Made by a program: the position numbers and the translations under genes. A DNA stretch of 8,246 bases from Pirellulales bacterium. GTDB taxonomy: Bacteria > Planctomycetota > Planctomycetia > Pirellulales > JALHPA01. Within the stretch, counting starts at the first letter, position 1; the number at the start of each line of letters is the position of its first letter. Under the pieces are notes generated by a model that was not told the origin of the DNA, did not search any database, and saw nothing but the letters and a program-made list of their open reading frames with translations. Shown here in pieces: positions 1-5,454 of the stretch. The stretch covers positions 1-8,246 of the forward strand of contig JALHPA010000083.1 of NCBI GenBank assembly GCA_022842745.1. Reading direction: 5' to 3'.

Positions 1-48
1 GACCGCGGCGTACTTCTCCCGCACCTGATCTTGGATGGAGTTGTGCAT
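1..48 (-). CDS. Partial CDS, N-terminus of a probable arsenite methyltransferase (ArsM-like)
   Basis: Only the first 16 codons are present, because the gene runs off the left edge of the window. They begin with ATG at 48 and read MHNSIQDQVREKYAAV. A GGAAG Shine-Dalgarno lies at 59-55, six bases before the start, which supports this being a true gene. The IxDxVREKYA pattern is typical of the N-terminal helix of SAM-dependent arsenite methyltransferases, and arsR-arsM pairs are known in many bacteria. Such enzymes methylate As(III) in the cytoplasm with S-adenosylmethionine and thereby detoxify it. The start sits one base after the arsR stop, so the two genes are almost certainly co-transcribed and translationally coupled. 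The product name rests on 16 residues and on the neighbour, so another methyltransferase or an unrelated protein remains possible. Confidence 0.5.
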   Translation of the reverse strand, partial: MHNSIQDQVREKYAAV

Positions 49-49
49 T

Positions 50-463
50 TTACGCTTCCGATGATTTTTCGCGCCGCTCGTCTTCCATGAGACACAGCGC
101 GAGTTCAAGCAGGGGGGCAACGCATCCGTTCGCGACCCGATAGTAGACGTTATTTCCCTCCCGGCGGGAGGAGAGCATACGAGTGTCGGAGAGACGGACC
201 AGTTGGTTGGAGACCGCCTGCGGCTTCATGCCGAGCGTCTTCGCCAATTCGGAGACGGTGGCTTCCCCAGACCGCAGAATATGGTGAACGAGCCGGATGC
301 GGGTATCGTTGGCGAGGACCTTAAATAGGGCCATGACCTTGACGGCGTCGAGAAACGATAGGAGGGGGCGGTCTTGAAAGGCGGGGCTGGGAGCGCAACA
401 GCCGAGCAGCGGTGGGCAGATCGACGTTTGCTTTCGGTTTTTGGTCGAATCGTTGCGAGGCAT
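50..463 (-). CDS. ArsR/SmtB-family metal(loid)-responsive repressor
   Basis: The product is 137 aa, a small winged-helix repressor that would bind its operator as a dimer and release it when metal or metalloid binds cysteine thiols. Residues about 39-110 carry the fold: helix pair DAVKVMALFKVLANDTRIRL, the helix-turn-helix with recognition helix about 80-96 (KPQAVSNQLVRLSDTRM), and the wing SSRREGNNVYYRV (98-110). Cysteines are at 16, 22 and 23 (CPPLLGCC) and at 114 and 124 in the C-terminal helix (GCVAPLLELALC). The classical ELCVCDL site of helix 3 is absent; the segment here is ATVSELAK. The frame stays open up to 679, but ATG 463 is chosen because the homology begins after it and a strong promoter lies at 481-510. 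The leader would be only about 11 bases with no clear Shine-Dalgarno. Arsenic is the likely inducer given the downstream gene, but zinc, cadmium or lead sensing cannot be excluded. Confidence 0.88.
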   Translation of the reverse strand: MPRNDSTKNRKQTSICPPLLGCCAPSPAFQDRPLLSFLDAVKVMALFKVLANDTRIRLVHHILRSGEATVSELAKTLGMKPQAVSNQLVRLSDTRMLSSRREGNNVYYRVANGCVAPLLELALCLMEDERREKSSEA

Positions 464-480
464 GGGAAGCTCGATTGGGA

Positions 481-510
481 ATAATACACAATGTCGTGTA
501 ATAGTGTCAA
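481..510 (-). promoter_or_regulatory. Sigma-70-type promoter of the arsR operon
   Basis: Read on the minus strand, a perfect -35 TTGACA (510-505) is followed by an 18-base spacer and a -10 TATTAT (486-481), five of six matches to consensus. Transcription would start near 474, about 11 bases before the arsR ATG at 463. This location inside the upstream-extended reading frame argues that the frame above 463 is not coding. Confidence 0.7.
482..503. promoter_or_regulatory. Candidate ArsR operator (dyad between -35 and -10)
   Basis: TAATACAC (482-489) and GTGTAATA (496-503) form an inverted repeat with 8-base arms, one mismatch and a 6-base spacer. It overlaps the -10 hexamer of the arsR promoter and fills most of the spacer. 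ArsR/SmtB proteins typically bind AT-rich imperfect dyads overlapping their own promoter, so autorepression is the natural reading. That role is an inference; the dyad itself is directly visible. Confidence 0.55.
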
Positions 511-632
511 GTGGCGTCGCATGAGTGCCCGGCTTAGCGGTCAAGAGCGACAATGTGACTCTAAAGTCTGGTTGGCGTCGACGATTCAGAGACGATAGAT
601 TGCGCGGTGTCTTTGCGAAACAAAAATCCTTC

Positions 633-661
633 TTGACCGCCTGTTTAGATAAAACTAAACT
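633..661 (+). promoter_or_regulatory. Candidate promoter and autoregulatory operator of the toxin-antitoxin operon
   Basis: GTTTAG (643-648) and CTAAAC (655-660) are a perfect inverted hexamer with a 6-base AT-only spacer, directly upstream of the toxin gene. A possible promoter overlaps it: -35 TTGACC (633-638), 17-base spacer, -10 TAAACT (656-661, four of six matches). HigA-type antitoxins repress their own operons by binding short dyads of this form, so this is the expected operator position. If the promoter is right, transcription begins near 668, which is after the TTG at 662 and would favour the GTG at 686 as the toxin start. Confidence 0.45.
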
Positions 662-1063
662 TTGAAGAAGCAGCCACATACTGTCGTGATCGCGTCTGGG
701 GCCGCTCGGTCAGTCGAGTGCGCAGTTCGGGCGTCGCAGAAAGTCCCAACCGTCGAGTTTCTCGCTGTGCTCGATGCGAATGCACAGGCTAAAGCAATGC
801 ATCTGTTCCAACAAATGGCGAACTTTGGACGACTTTCGCCCAAGCGGTTCGATAAGGAAATGCGCGATCTCTATGCGTTCAAATTCGAGGCCCGGAATGT
901 TCAGATTCGATTTCCCTGCTTTCCGGACGGCAGAAAATGGATTGTGACCCACGGATTCAGAAAGCCTGGCGCCAAGAAGGGTCGGGGAAAGTGGCCGCAG
1001 GAAGAAATCAATCGGGCCCTGGAAATTCAGAGGGAATACTACCGGCAGTTGGGGGATGAATAA
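662..1063 (+). CDS. HigB/Gp49-like RelE-superfamily toxin
   Basis: The product is 133 aa if started at TTG 662. It matches the phage-derived Gp49-like/HigB family of RelE-fold toxins, ribosome-dependent mRNA interferases. Visible family marks are PTVEFLAVLDANAQAKAMHL (29-48), the short helix with LSPKRFDKEMRDLYAFKFEA (58-77), the strand VQIRFPCF (80-87), the conserved THGFRKPG (97-104) and the C-terminal helix EEINRALEIQREYY (114-127). The basic stretch KKGRGK (105-110) could contact RNA. The start is uncertain: neither TTG 662 nor GTG 686 has a good Shine-Dalgarno, and the promoter candidate and homology also allow GTG 686 (125 aa). The stop overlaps the antitoxin ATG by one base (TAATG). 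Toxin-first order is characteristic of higBA modules. The family call is solid; activity is inferred. Confidence 0.82.
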   Translation: MKKQPHTVVIASGAARSVECAVRASQKVPTVEFLAVLDANAQAKAMHLFQQMANFGRLSPKRFDKEMRDLYAFKFEARNVQIRFPCFPDGRKWIVTHGFRKPGAKKGRGKWPQEEINRALEIQREYYRQLGDE

Positions 1064-1443
1064 TGACCAAAACTCTTGTGGAACAATTTGTCGAGAACGA
1101 ATCCAACATGAGGCTCTATCAGCAGGAACGCGCGATCTATGAGGTAACTGAGTTGATCGAAAGCGTGATGGCGGAACAGGGCATCACCCGATCCCAACTG
1201 GCCGCGAAAATGGGGCAGAGCAAAGGTTGGATTACTCAACTCTTGGACGGAGAAAAGAACAAGACCATCCGAACCATCGCCGACGTGTTCGCAGTCTTGG
1301 GCCGCGAGTTCTGCGCAGGCCAGCGTCCGATTCGGATTCAAAAGCATTCTCCCGCCCAGCCGCTCCCTGCGGCCGCGGGGAAGAGCCGGCCGAGCCGAAA
1401 CGGCGCGTCGAAGCCCCCTGTCGCCAAAAAGCGCAAAACGTAG
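1063..1443 (+). CDS. XRE-family (HigA-like) antitoxin
   Basis: The product is 126 aa. It is the probable antitoxin and autorepressor for the toxin encoded immediately upstream. Residues 1-35 form a charged helical segment (FVENESNMRLYQQERAIYEV) common in antitoxins paired with Gp49/HigB-like toxins. Residues about 40-82 are an XRE helix-turn-helix: GITRSQLAAKMGQSKGWITQ, then LLDGEKNKTIRTIADVFAVL. The C-terminal region from about 91 is unlike the compact family members, being rich in Pro, Ala, Lys and Arg and ending AKKRKT; it is probably disordered. The ATG overlaps the toxin stop by one base, and a GGGGGA Shine-Dalgarno at 1051-1056 sits inside the toxin gene, so translation is probably coupled. 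The DNA-binding domain likely recognises the dyad at 643-660. Confidence 0.85.
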   Translation: MTKTLVEQFVENESNMRLYQQERAIYEVTELIESVMAEQGITRSQLAAKMGQSKGWITQLLDGEKNKTIRTIADVFAVLGREFCAGQRPIRIQKHSPAQPLPAAAGKSRPSRNGASKPPVAKKRKT

Positions 1444-1547
1444 GACTGTTTTTTTCGCCAGCGCACCCGAGATTCAGCCGCAACCCTGACATCTTGAAAA
1501 AAGCCGGCGAGCCACAACTGGTTAAGGTTGTGCCGCGCGGAACAAAA

Positions 1548-1569
1548 CTACCGGGCAGGTAGCGCCCGG
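1548..1569. repeat. Overlapping alternative hairpins
   Basis: CTACC (1548-1552) can pair with GGTAG (1558-1562), and CCGGGC (1551-1556) can pair with GCCCGG (1564-1569). The two stems share bases, so only one can form at a time. No adjacent U-run follows, so a terminator role is not supported. The pairing is visible; any regulatory role is speculation. Confidence 0.35.
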
Positions 1570-1652
1570 GGGGCCGGTCTATTTTGGCGGCAGGCCTCGG
1601 GGAAGCAGCCCTCTGGGACCCTTGCAGTTTGCGCCGTCGCTCCACCTTATCG

Positions 1653-1692
1653 CCGACTCGGAGGGTTCCGAAAGACTTGCTCCCGGAGTCGG
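1653..1692. repeat. Inverted repeat in the leader of the NodB-like gene
   Basis: CCGACTC (1653-1659) and GAGTCGG (1686-1692) are perfect 7-base arms enclosing 26 bases. Inside, GGG (1663-1665) can pair with CCC (1682-1684), extending the stem across an internal loop. It ends 85 bases before the ATG at 1778 and would be transcribed if the promoter lies upstream. Confidence 0.4.
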
Positions 1693-1763
1693 TCGGCTTG
1701 GCAGGAGCGGCGTCGAGTTGCCGAATGGATTGGATGGGCGGTTCACGCATCAGGTCGCAGCTC

Positions 1764-1770
1764 AGAGGAG
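1764..1770 (+). promoter_or_regulatory. Strong ribosome binding site fixing the start at 1778
   Basis: AGAGGAG lies seven bases before ATG 1778, an ideal spacing. It decides the start of the downstream gene against the farther in-frame ATG-less extension to 1622, and against ATG 1773, which is in another frame. Confidence 0.75.
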
Positions 1771-1777
1771 CCATGCC

Positions 1778-2551
1778 ATGCCGAGGGAGTCGCGCGCATT
1801 GACCGCGCCCGTTGTTCGCACCAAGTCCTCCAATGGAAGCGGTCCAGCCGTGGCAATGCTGTCGTTTTCAGGCCCGGCTTCGGAAACAACCCGTCGGCGG
1901 TTGGCCGAGATTACCGCCCCGCGGAGGTGGCAAAGCACCTGGATCGTCGCCCCCGACGAACTTGGCCTCGAACTATTTCACATCGAGGGACCGAGAAACT
2001 GCGAGATCGCCTTGAAGGCCCCCAATAATTGGATCCTGCCGTCGGGACGGGCGGCGCTTTCGCGAGAGCTGCCCCGGGTGATTTCGGCCGGGCGGGAGTA
2101 TGGAATCACGATTACTACGCTGGCGGTCGAGGGGGCCATTCCGAGCGATCGGCTGGACATACTGGTGAAACACGGCGTCCAGGTCGTCGACCGGCTGGAT
2201 GACGCGCCCGCGGTTGGGGAGGGTGCACGGTTGCTGCGTCATGGGCTGTACGAACTTCCATCCGCGATCCGTCTGGCTGGGGACGGCTTGTGGTTATGGC
2301 GGCGAAGAGCGGTGCGGCGGACGTTGGAAAGCGCCGTCGCCAGCGGCGGCATGTGGCGGCTGGCGGTGCATTTCAGCGGCCAGGAGGGGGAGGAACGGCG
2401 AACGCTCGCAAGGCTGGAAGGACTTCTAGCGCGGTTGGCTGAAAATGAAGCGGCCGGCGCGGTGACGGTGAGTACGCCCCGTCGATGGGCCGAGGCAATC
2501 GCCGCCGCGCGCGTGCCACACCGGGCCAGATCAATTCTTCGCGCGGCCTGA
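1778..2551 (+). CDS. NodB/polysaccharide-deacetylase-like barrel protein, probably non-catalytic
   Basis: The product is 257 aa from the ATG with the strong Shine-Dalgarno at 1764-1770. I place it tentatively in the carbohydrate-deacetylase (NodB-like) barrel superfamily. The pattern resembles planctomycete proteins of that group: a strand TWIVAP (54-59), an EIALKAPNNWILPSG block (76-90), a helix and strand ELPRVISAGREYGITITTLAVE (97-118), LVKHGVQVVDRL (129-140), then GLYELPSAIRLAGDG (156-170), a basic WRRRAVRRTLESAVASGG (174-191) and a strand MWRLAVHFSG (192-201). The end is helical (RTLARLEGLLARLAE). The metal-binding His-X3-His and paired Asp of active deacetylases are not seen, so catalysis is doubtful. 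The first 30 residues look disordered; there is no signal peptide or membrane segment, so it should be cytoplasmic. Its role is unknown. The gene converges on the PyrK-like gene, 33 bases away. Confidence 0.65.
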   Translation: MPRESRALTAPVVRTKSSNGSGPAVAMLSFSGPASETTRRRLAEITAPRRWQSTWIVAPDELGLELFHIEGPRNCEIALKAPNNWILPSGRAALSRELPRVISAGREYGITITTLAVEGAIPSDRLDILVKHGVQVVDRLDDAPAVGEGARLLRHGLYELPSAIRLAGDGLWLWRRRAVRRTLESAVASGGMWRLAVHFSGQEGEERRTLARLEGLLARLAENEAAGAVTVSTPRRWAEAIAAARVPHRARSILRAA

Positions 2552-2584
2552 AATTGGACTTTGCGGTGAAAATGGGCGATGGTC

Positions 2585-3463
2585 TCACCAGACCAGGGAC
2601 GACGCGTCGAAAACGGGGCCTTCGACGCAAGTGCGTTTGTAGTCCCATTCGCCGTCGGGTTGCCTGACACGAGCCACGCAGCTAAAGCAGATGCCGATTC
2701 CGCAGGCCATCGGCGTCTCCAGCGAGGCGAGACAAGGGGCTTCGGCTGCAGCCGCCAAACCGGCGACGGCCTCCATCATCTTTTCCGGACCACAGCAGAC
2801 GACGAGCAACTTTCCGGCCTGAATCGTCGCGGCGGATTCGGCAAGCGCCACCCGCACAAGATCGGTCACTAATCCATGTTGGCCGACGGATCCATCGTCG
2901 GTGCTGAGGAGGCATTCGACTCCAAGCTGGCGGAAATCCTCGACTCCGGCGAGATACTCGCCGCTCCGGGCGCCGTAGCAGAGCGTTACCCGTTGCACCT
3001 GGGAGGAGGGGCGCGGAGGGTCGCCGTAGGCGCGCTGGTCCAGGGCTTCGCGCGCCACGGCCAAGAACGGCGTTTGACCAATCCCCCCCGCGACCATCAG
3101 CAGATGTTCAGCGTTCGCCGCTGGAAATCCGTTGCCCAACGGGCCCCAGACGGACAGGGCTTGCCCCCGCGTGATGGCAGCCAGCCGCGCGGTCAGCTTG
3201 CCAACCACAAGATACACCACGTCGACGCCGACGGGGTCGCCCCTGCTGTCCAACACCGTGTCGTACAGGGCCAACGGCCGACCGAGTAGGGGATCGTCCC
3301 CATCGGCCAGCCGCAACATCAAGAATTGCCCCGGGAGAATGCGGCGGGCGATGTCTGGGCATTCGAAGCGCAGTCGGAACGTGTCGCGAGCGACACGGAC
3401 GTTTTCGATGACGCGCACCTGCGACTGAACCGCGCGGTCGGCATAGCAAATGAATGGTTCCAA
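2585..3463 (-). CDS. pyrK: Dihydroorotate dehydrogenase electron-transfer subunit (PyrK-like)
   Basis: The product is 292 aa, an iron-sulfur flavoprotein of the ferredoxin-reductase superfamily. In class 1B dihydroorotate dehydrogenase this subunit passes electrons from the catalytic PyrD FMN through [2Fe-2S] and FAD to NAD+, in pyrimidine synthesis. Visible motifs are the FAD-domain PGQFLMLR (44-51) and GRPLALYD (61-68), GPLGNGF (107-113), the NAD-domain GGIGQTP (126-132), CYGARS (162-167) and CGPEKMM (224-230), and cluster ligands Cys254, Cys259, Cys262 and Cys279 (C-X4-C-X2-C-X16-C) ending in TCVEGPVF. The start is TTG 3463, since a stop (3472-3470) lies in frame just above and homology fills the whole frame. 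It begins six bases after the pseudouridine synthase stop, has no clear Shine-Dalgarno and probably depends on reinitiation. No pyrD is in the window. A related reductase subunit is possible but less likely. Confidence 0.85.
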   Translation of the reverse strand: MEPFICYADRAVQSQVRVIENVRVARDTFRLRFECPDIARRILPGQFLMLRLADGDDPLLGRPLALYDTVLDSRGDPVGVDVVYLVVGKLTARLAAITRGQALSVWGPLGNGFPAANAEHLLMVAGGIGQTPFLAVAREALDQRAYGDPPRPSSQVQRVTLCYGARSGEYLAGVEDFRQLGVECLLSTDDGSVGQHGLVTDLVRVALAESAATIQAGKLLVVCCGPEKMMEAVAGLAAAAEAPCLASLETPMACGIGICFSCVARVRQPDGEWDYKRTCVEGPVFDASSLVW

Positions 3464-3469
3464 GATCGT

Positions 3470-5188
3470 TTAGGGCCTCTTTGGTTTCCGATTCGGCTTC
3501 CGCTCGGCGCCGCGCGCTTTCGATCGGCCGCCTGCGTCTGGGCGTCGGCCTTGGCCGGTGGCGGGACGTCCGGCCGTTCCTCCCGCCGGCTTCATCCTTC
3601 CTCGGCCGCCTCGGCTTGAATCGTGTGCGTTTTCCTCCGCTCCGTCCCGCTCGGCTTTGCGCGGAGCGCTGGGCCGCTTCTTGCCAAACTTTTGCAATCC
3701 ATCTTCAGGGCGGCGTTGCCGTTTGCCGGGCTTGCCGAACGGGGGCTTCTTGGCTCGCAGTTTCGCGCCAGGCTTGGACCCCGTGGGTCTTCCGGGACGG
3801 GACGGTCCGCCGGGCTTGTTATCGGGACGCATCGGCGACGCATGTAACGGATCGGCCGCATCGGTCGCCGTGCCGCGAGGGAGGGGCGCCACGGACTTCC
3901 CAGGCCGCAAATCGACAATCGGGCGGATGGCCGCGCGCCCCGGCACGGGTGGACTGGCGGGACCTTTTCCAGCGCGGAAGCGGCCAGGGGGCCGGGCGTC
4001 GGGGCGTCGTCCTCCGGTCGCCGGCCGCATCCGCGGACCGCGGCGGACGGGGCGTTCCACCGGTTCGTCCGCCAGGTCCAGCACTGTCCCCATGGATTCG
4101 GACGCATCTTCCGTCACCAGCACTTCGTCGGCGTCGAGGCCGAAATCGTCTTCAACGGTCTCCTCGTCCCGCGGACCGCCCTCGGCTTTACGCTGCAAGA
4201 ACGCCATCCCGCTCCGATTCGGCTGGCGGGATTGGGATGCGGGTTCGATATTCGCCTTCGCCTCGGCTGAAACGCCCGGATCGCCTTCCGTGCCCGCCGA
4301 CTGCGGCCCTCGCCGCGAGTTCGGCGCGCCGCGCCGCCGCGGTCCTTCCTGCGCCGCCGCTGCCGATGCTTGCCGCAATTGATGCACCTCTTCCGCGCTC
4401 AGCGCGCGGCATTCCCCCACCGGCAGTTCCCCCAGACGCAACGGTCCAAACGCGATGCGCCGGAGCCGCAGCACTTTATGCCCCACCCTGGCAAGCAGTC
4501 GCCGGACTTCGCGATTGCGGCCCTCGTCGAGAACGATTTCAAGGATGGAACTTTGGCTTTTGCGGCTTTTGACCCGGACATGCTTGGCGTGGGCGAATCC
4601 TTCAGCCAGATGCACGCCTGCCTTCAGCTTGGCCAGGACTTCGGGAGTGGGGTCGCCAGCCACCTGGGCCAGGTAAGTCTTTTCCACGCCGAAGCGCGGA
4701 TGGGCCAGCTGGTTGGCCAATTCGCCGTCGTTGGTAAGCAGGATCAGACCTTCGCTGTGCAAATCGAGCCGGCCCACCGGAAAGAGCCGCTCGTTGTTAG
4801 GCGCCAGGTCGATGACGCGGGGACGTCCAGCGGGATCGCGGTTAGTGGTGACGGCGCCTGAGGGTTTGTGAACGGCGTAGTAGCGCAACTTGGGCCGGGG
4901 CAAAAGCTCTCCGTCGACGCGGATTTCCTGGCGGGTGGGATCGACGCGCGTCCCCAGTTCCGTCACCGTCTGGCGGTCGACCTCGACCCGGCCTTCGACG
5001 ATCAATTGCTCGCATTGGCGGCGGCTGCCCAGTCCAGCCGCGGCGAGCGCTTTTTGCAGCCGTGCAAGCTGGGGCTGGTCGGAAGCCGGAGAGGGAGCGG
5101 CCCGGACCGGCTTTCGCCCCCCCCTCTTGAACGCGGAGATTTTCCGCGTGCCTTGGGGCGGGCGGGACGGATCGGTGCGGCGCGGCAT
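3470..5188 (-). CDS. RsuA/RluB-family pseudouridine synthase with a long disordered tail
   Basis: The product is 572 aa, roughly twice the usual family length. Such enzymes isomerise a specific uridine in rRNA to pseudouridine during ribosome assembly. Residues 1-40 are basic and probably disordered. An S4 RNA-binding domain follows (about 41-88, LARLQKALAAAGLGSRRQCE onward), then the catalytic domain (about 100-273) with YYAVHKPSGAVTT (103-115), the active-site motif GRLDLHSEGL (139-148) with Asp142, and DEGRNREVRRLL (221-232) near its end. From about 275 to the C-terminus the sequence is low complexity. An acidic block (341-378) is followed by a Gly/Arg/Pro/Lys-rich tail, a layout suggesting RNA or ribosome binding, by inference. 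The target uridine cannot be told from sequence; RluB-like (23S) seems most likely. The ATG at 5188 follows a pyrimidine-rich leader without Shine-Dalgarno. Confidence 0.9.
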   Translation of the reverse strand: MPRRTDPSRPPQGTRKISAFKRGGRKPVRAAPSPASDQPQLARLQKALAAAGLGSRRQCEQLIVEGRVEVDRQTVTELGTRVDPTRQEIRVDGELLPRPKLRYYAVHKPSGAVTTNRDPAGRPRVIDLAPNNERLFPVGRLDLHSEGLILLTNDGELANQLAHPRFGVEKTYLAQVAGDPTPEVLAKLKAGVHLAEGFAHAKHVRVKSRKSQSSILEIVLDEGRNREVRRLLARVGHKVLRLRRIAFGPLRLGELPVGECRALSAEEVHQLRQASAAAAQEGPRRRGAPNSRRGPQSAGTEGDPGVSAEAKANIEPASQSRQPNRSGMAFLQRKAEGGPRDEETVEDDFGLDADEVLVTEDASESMGTVLDLADEPVERPVRRGPRMRPATGGRRPDARPPGRFRAGKGPASPPVPGRAAIRPIVDLRPGKSVAPLPRGTATDAADPLHASPMRPDNKPGGPSRPGRPTGSKPGAKLRAKKPPFGKPGKRQRRPEDGLQKFGKKRPSAPRKAERDGAEENAHDSSRGGRGRMKPAGGTAGRPATGQGRRPDAGGRSKARGAERKPNRKPKRP

Positions 5189-5224
5189 GGGAGAGGGAGT
5201 TGGAGGAGCGGGTCGTGTACATCG

Positions 5225-5230
5225 ATTCTA
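5225..5230 (-). promoter_or_regulatory. Possible -10 element of the pseudouridine synthase-pyrK operon
   Basis: On the minus strand TAGAAT (5230-5225) is five of six matches to the -10 consensus and would give a leader of about 30 bases. No good -35 hexamer is found at the usual distance, so this is weak. Confidence 0.25.
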
Positions 5231-5320
5231 GCGGTTGGACGAACCCGGAGGCAGGGCCGGCGATCGACAATGCCGCGTGGGGCCACAATTCGGCGATCGC
5301 GAGTCAGGGAGTGCGATAAT

Positions 5321-5348
5321 CGGATTGCATTAGACGGATTGCGATTTA
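5321..5348. repeat. Two-copy tandem repeat of 14 bases upstream of hisA
   Basis: CGGATTGC occurs at 5321-5328 and again at 5335-5342. Each copy is followed by a related AT-rich hexamer (ATTAGA and GATTTA), giving two imperfect 14-base units in direct orientation. They lie in the divergent spacer between the pseudouridine synthase and hisA, about 107 bases before hisA. A regulator site is possible but unproven. Confidence 0.4.
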
Positions 5349-5350
5349 TT

Positions 5351-5373
5351 CGCGTGCCGAGAGACGCCACGCG
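5351..5373. repeat. Inverted repeat in the hisA upstream region
   Basis: CGCGTG (5351-5356) and CACGCG (5368-5373) are perfect 6-base arms around an 11-base loop. No U-run follows, so it does not look like a terminator. Its function is unknown. Confidence 0.3.
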
Positions 5374-5437
5374 CGGCTTGCAACGGCTCCGCAACTGTGA
5401 GATATTTGTGGCTTCCCCGTGAGCGTTTCTTTTCGGT

Positions 5438-5443
5438 GGGGAG
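5438..5443 (+). promoter_or_regulatory. Ribosome binding site of hisA
   Basis: GGGGAG lies 11 bases before ATG 5455. It supports that start over GTG 5419, which would have the purine-rich site inside the coding sequence and would add 12 residues absent from the HisA family. Confidence 0.55.
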
Positions 5444-5454
5444 TCCCGTCGATT

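Larger units (their letters stand above)
1444..1777. other. Intergenic region with several potential hairpins, no supported gene
   Basis: This 334-base stretch lies between the antitoxin and the next plus-strand gene. Open frames cross it in several phases, but none shows a start with a ribosome site or recognisable protein features, and their compositions differ in each frame as expected for chance GC-rich frames. It begins with a T7 run (1449-1455) not preceded by a convincing stem. It also holds CACAAC/GTTGTG (1513-1518 and 1527-1532), two mutually exclusive hairpins at 1548-1569, and a 7-base perfect inverted repeat at 1653-1692. I see no consensus-like promoter for the downstream gene. 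Confidence 0.6.

Noticed and set aside
464..679. N-terminal extension of arsR up to 679
   Set aside because: It covers the consensus-like promoter and operator, and the toxin gene begins at 662 on the other strand; homology begins only after ATG 463.
1449..1455. T7 run after the antitoxin as a rho-independent terminator
   Set aside because: No stable GC-rich stem lies directly upstream; only a weak AAAAC/GTTTT pairing is possible.
1232..1774. A 180-residue minus-strand frame across the antitoxin 3' end and the spacer
   Set aside because: It has no ribosome site or recognisable domain and overlaps the well-supported antitoxin in antisense.
1622..1777. Upstream extension of the NodB-like gene
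   Set aside because: There is no start codon with a ribosome site, whereas ATG 1778 has AGAGGAG at ideal spacing; the extra 52 residues look unlike protein.
2552..2584. Bidirectional terminator between the converging NodB-like and pyrK genes
   Set aside because: The 33 bases contain no inverted repeat or T-run that would support it.
3454..4572. A 372-residue plus-strand frame, and others across 3470-4900
   Set aside because: These are antisense to the pseudouridine synthase and PyrK-like genes, have Arg/Pro/Ser-rich compositions and lack ribosome sites.
5419..5454. GTG 5419 as the hisA start
   Set aside because: It would add 12 residues not found in HisA, and the Shine-Dalgarno at 5438-5443 serves ATG 5455.
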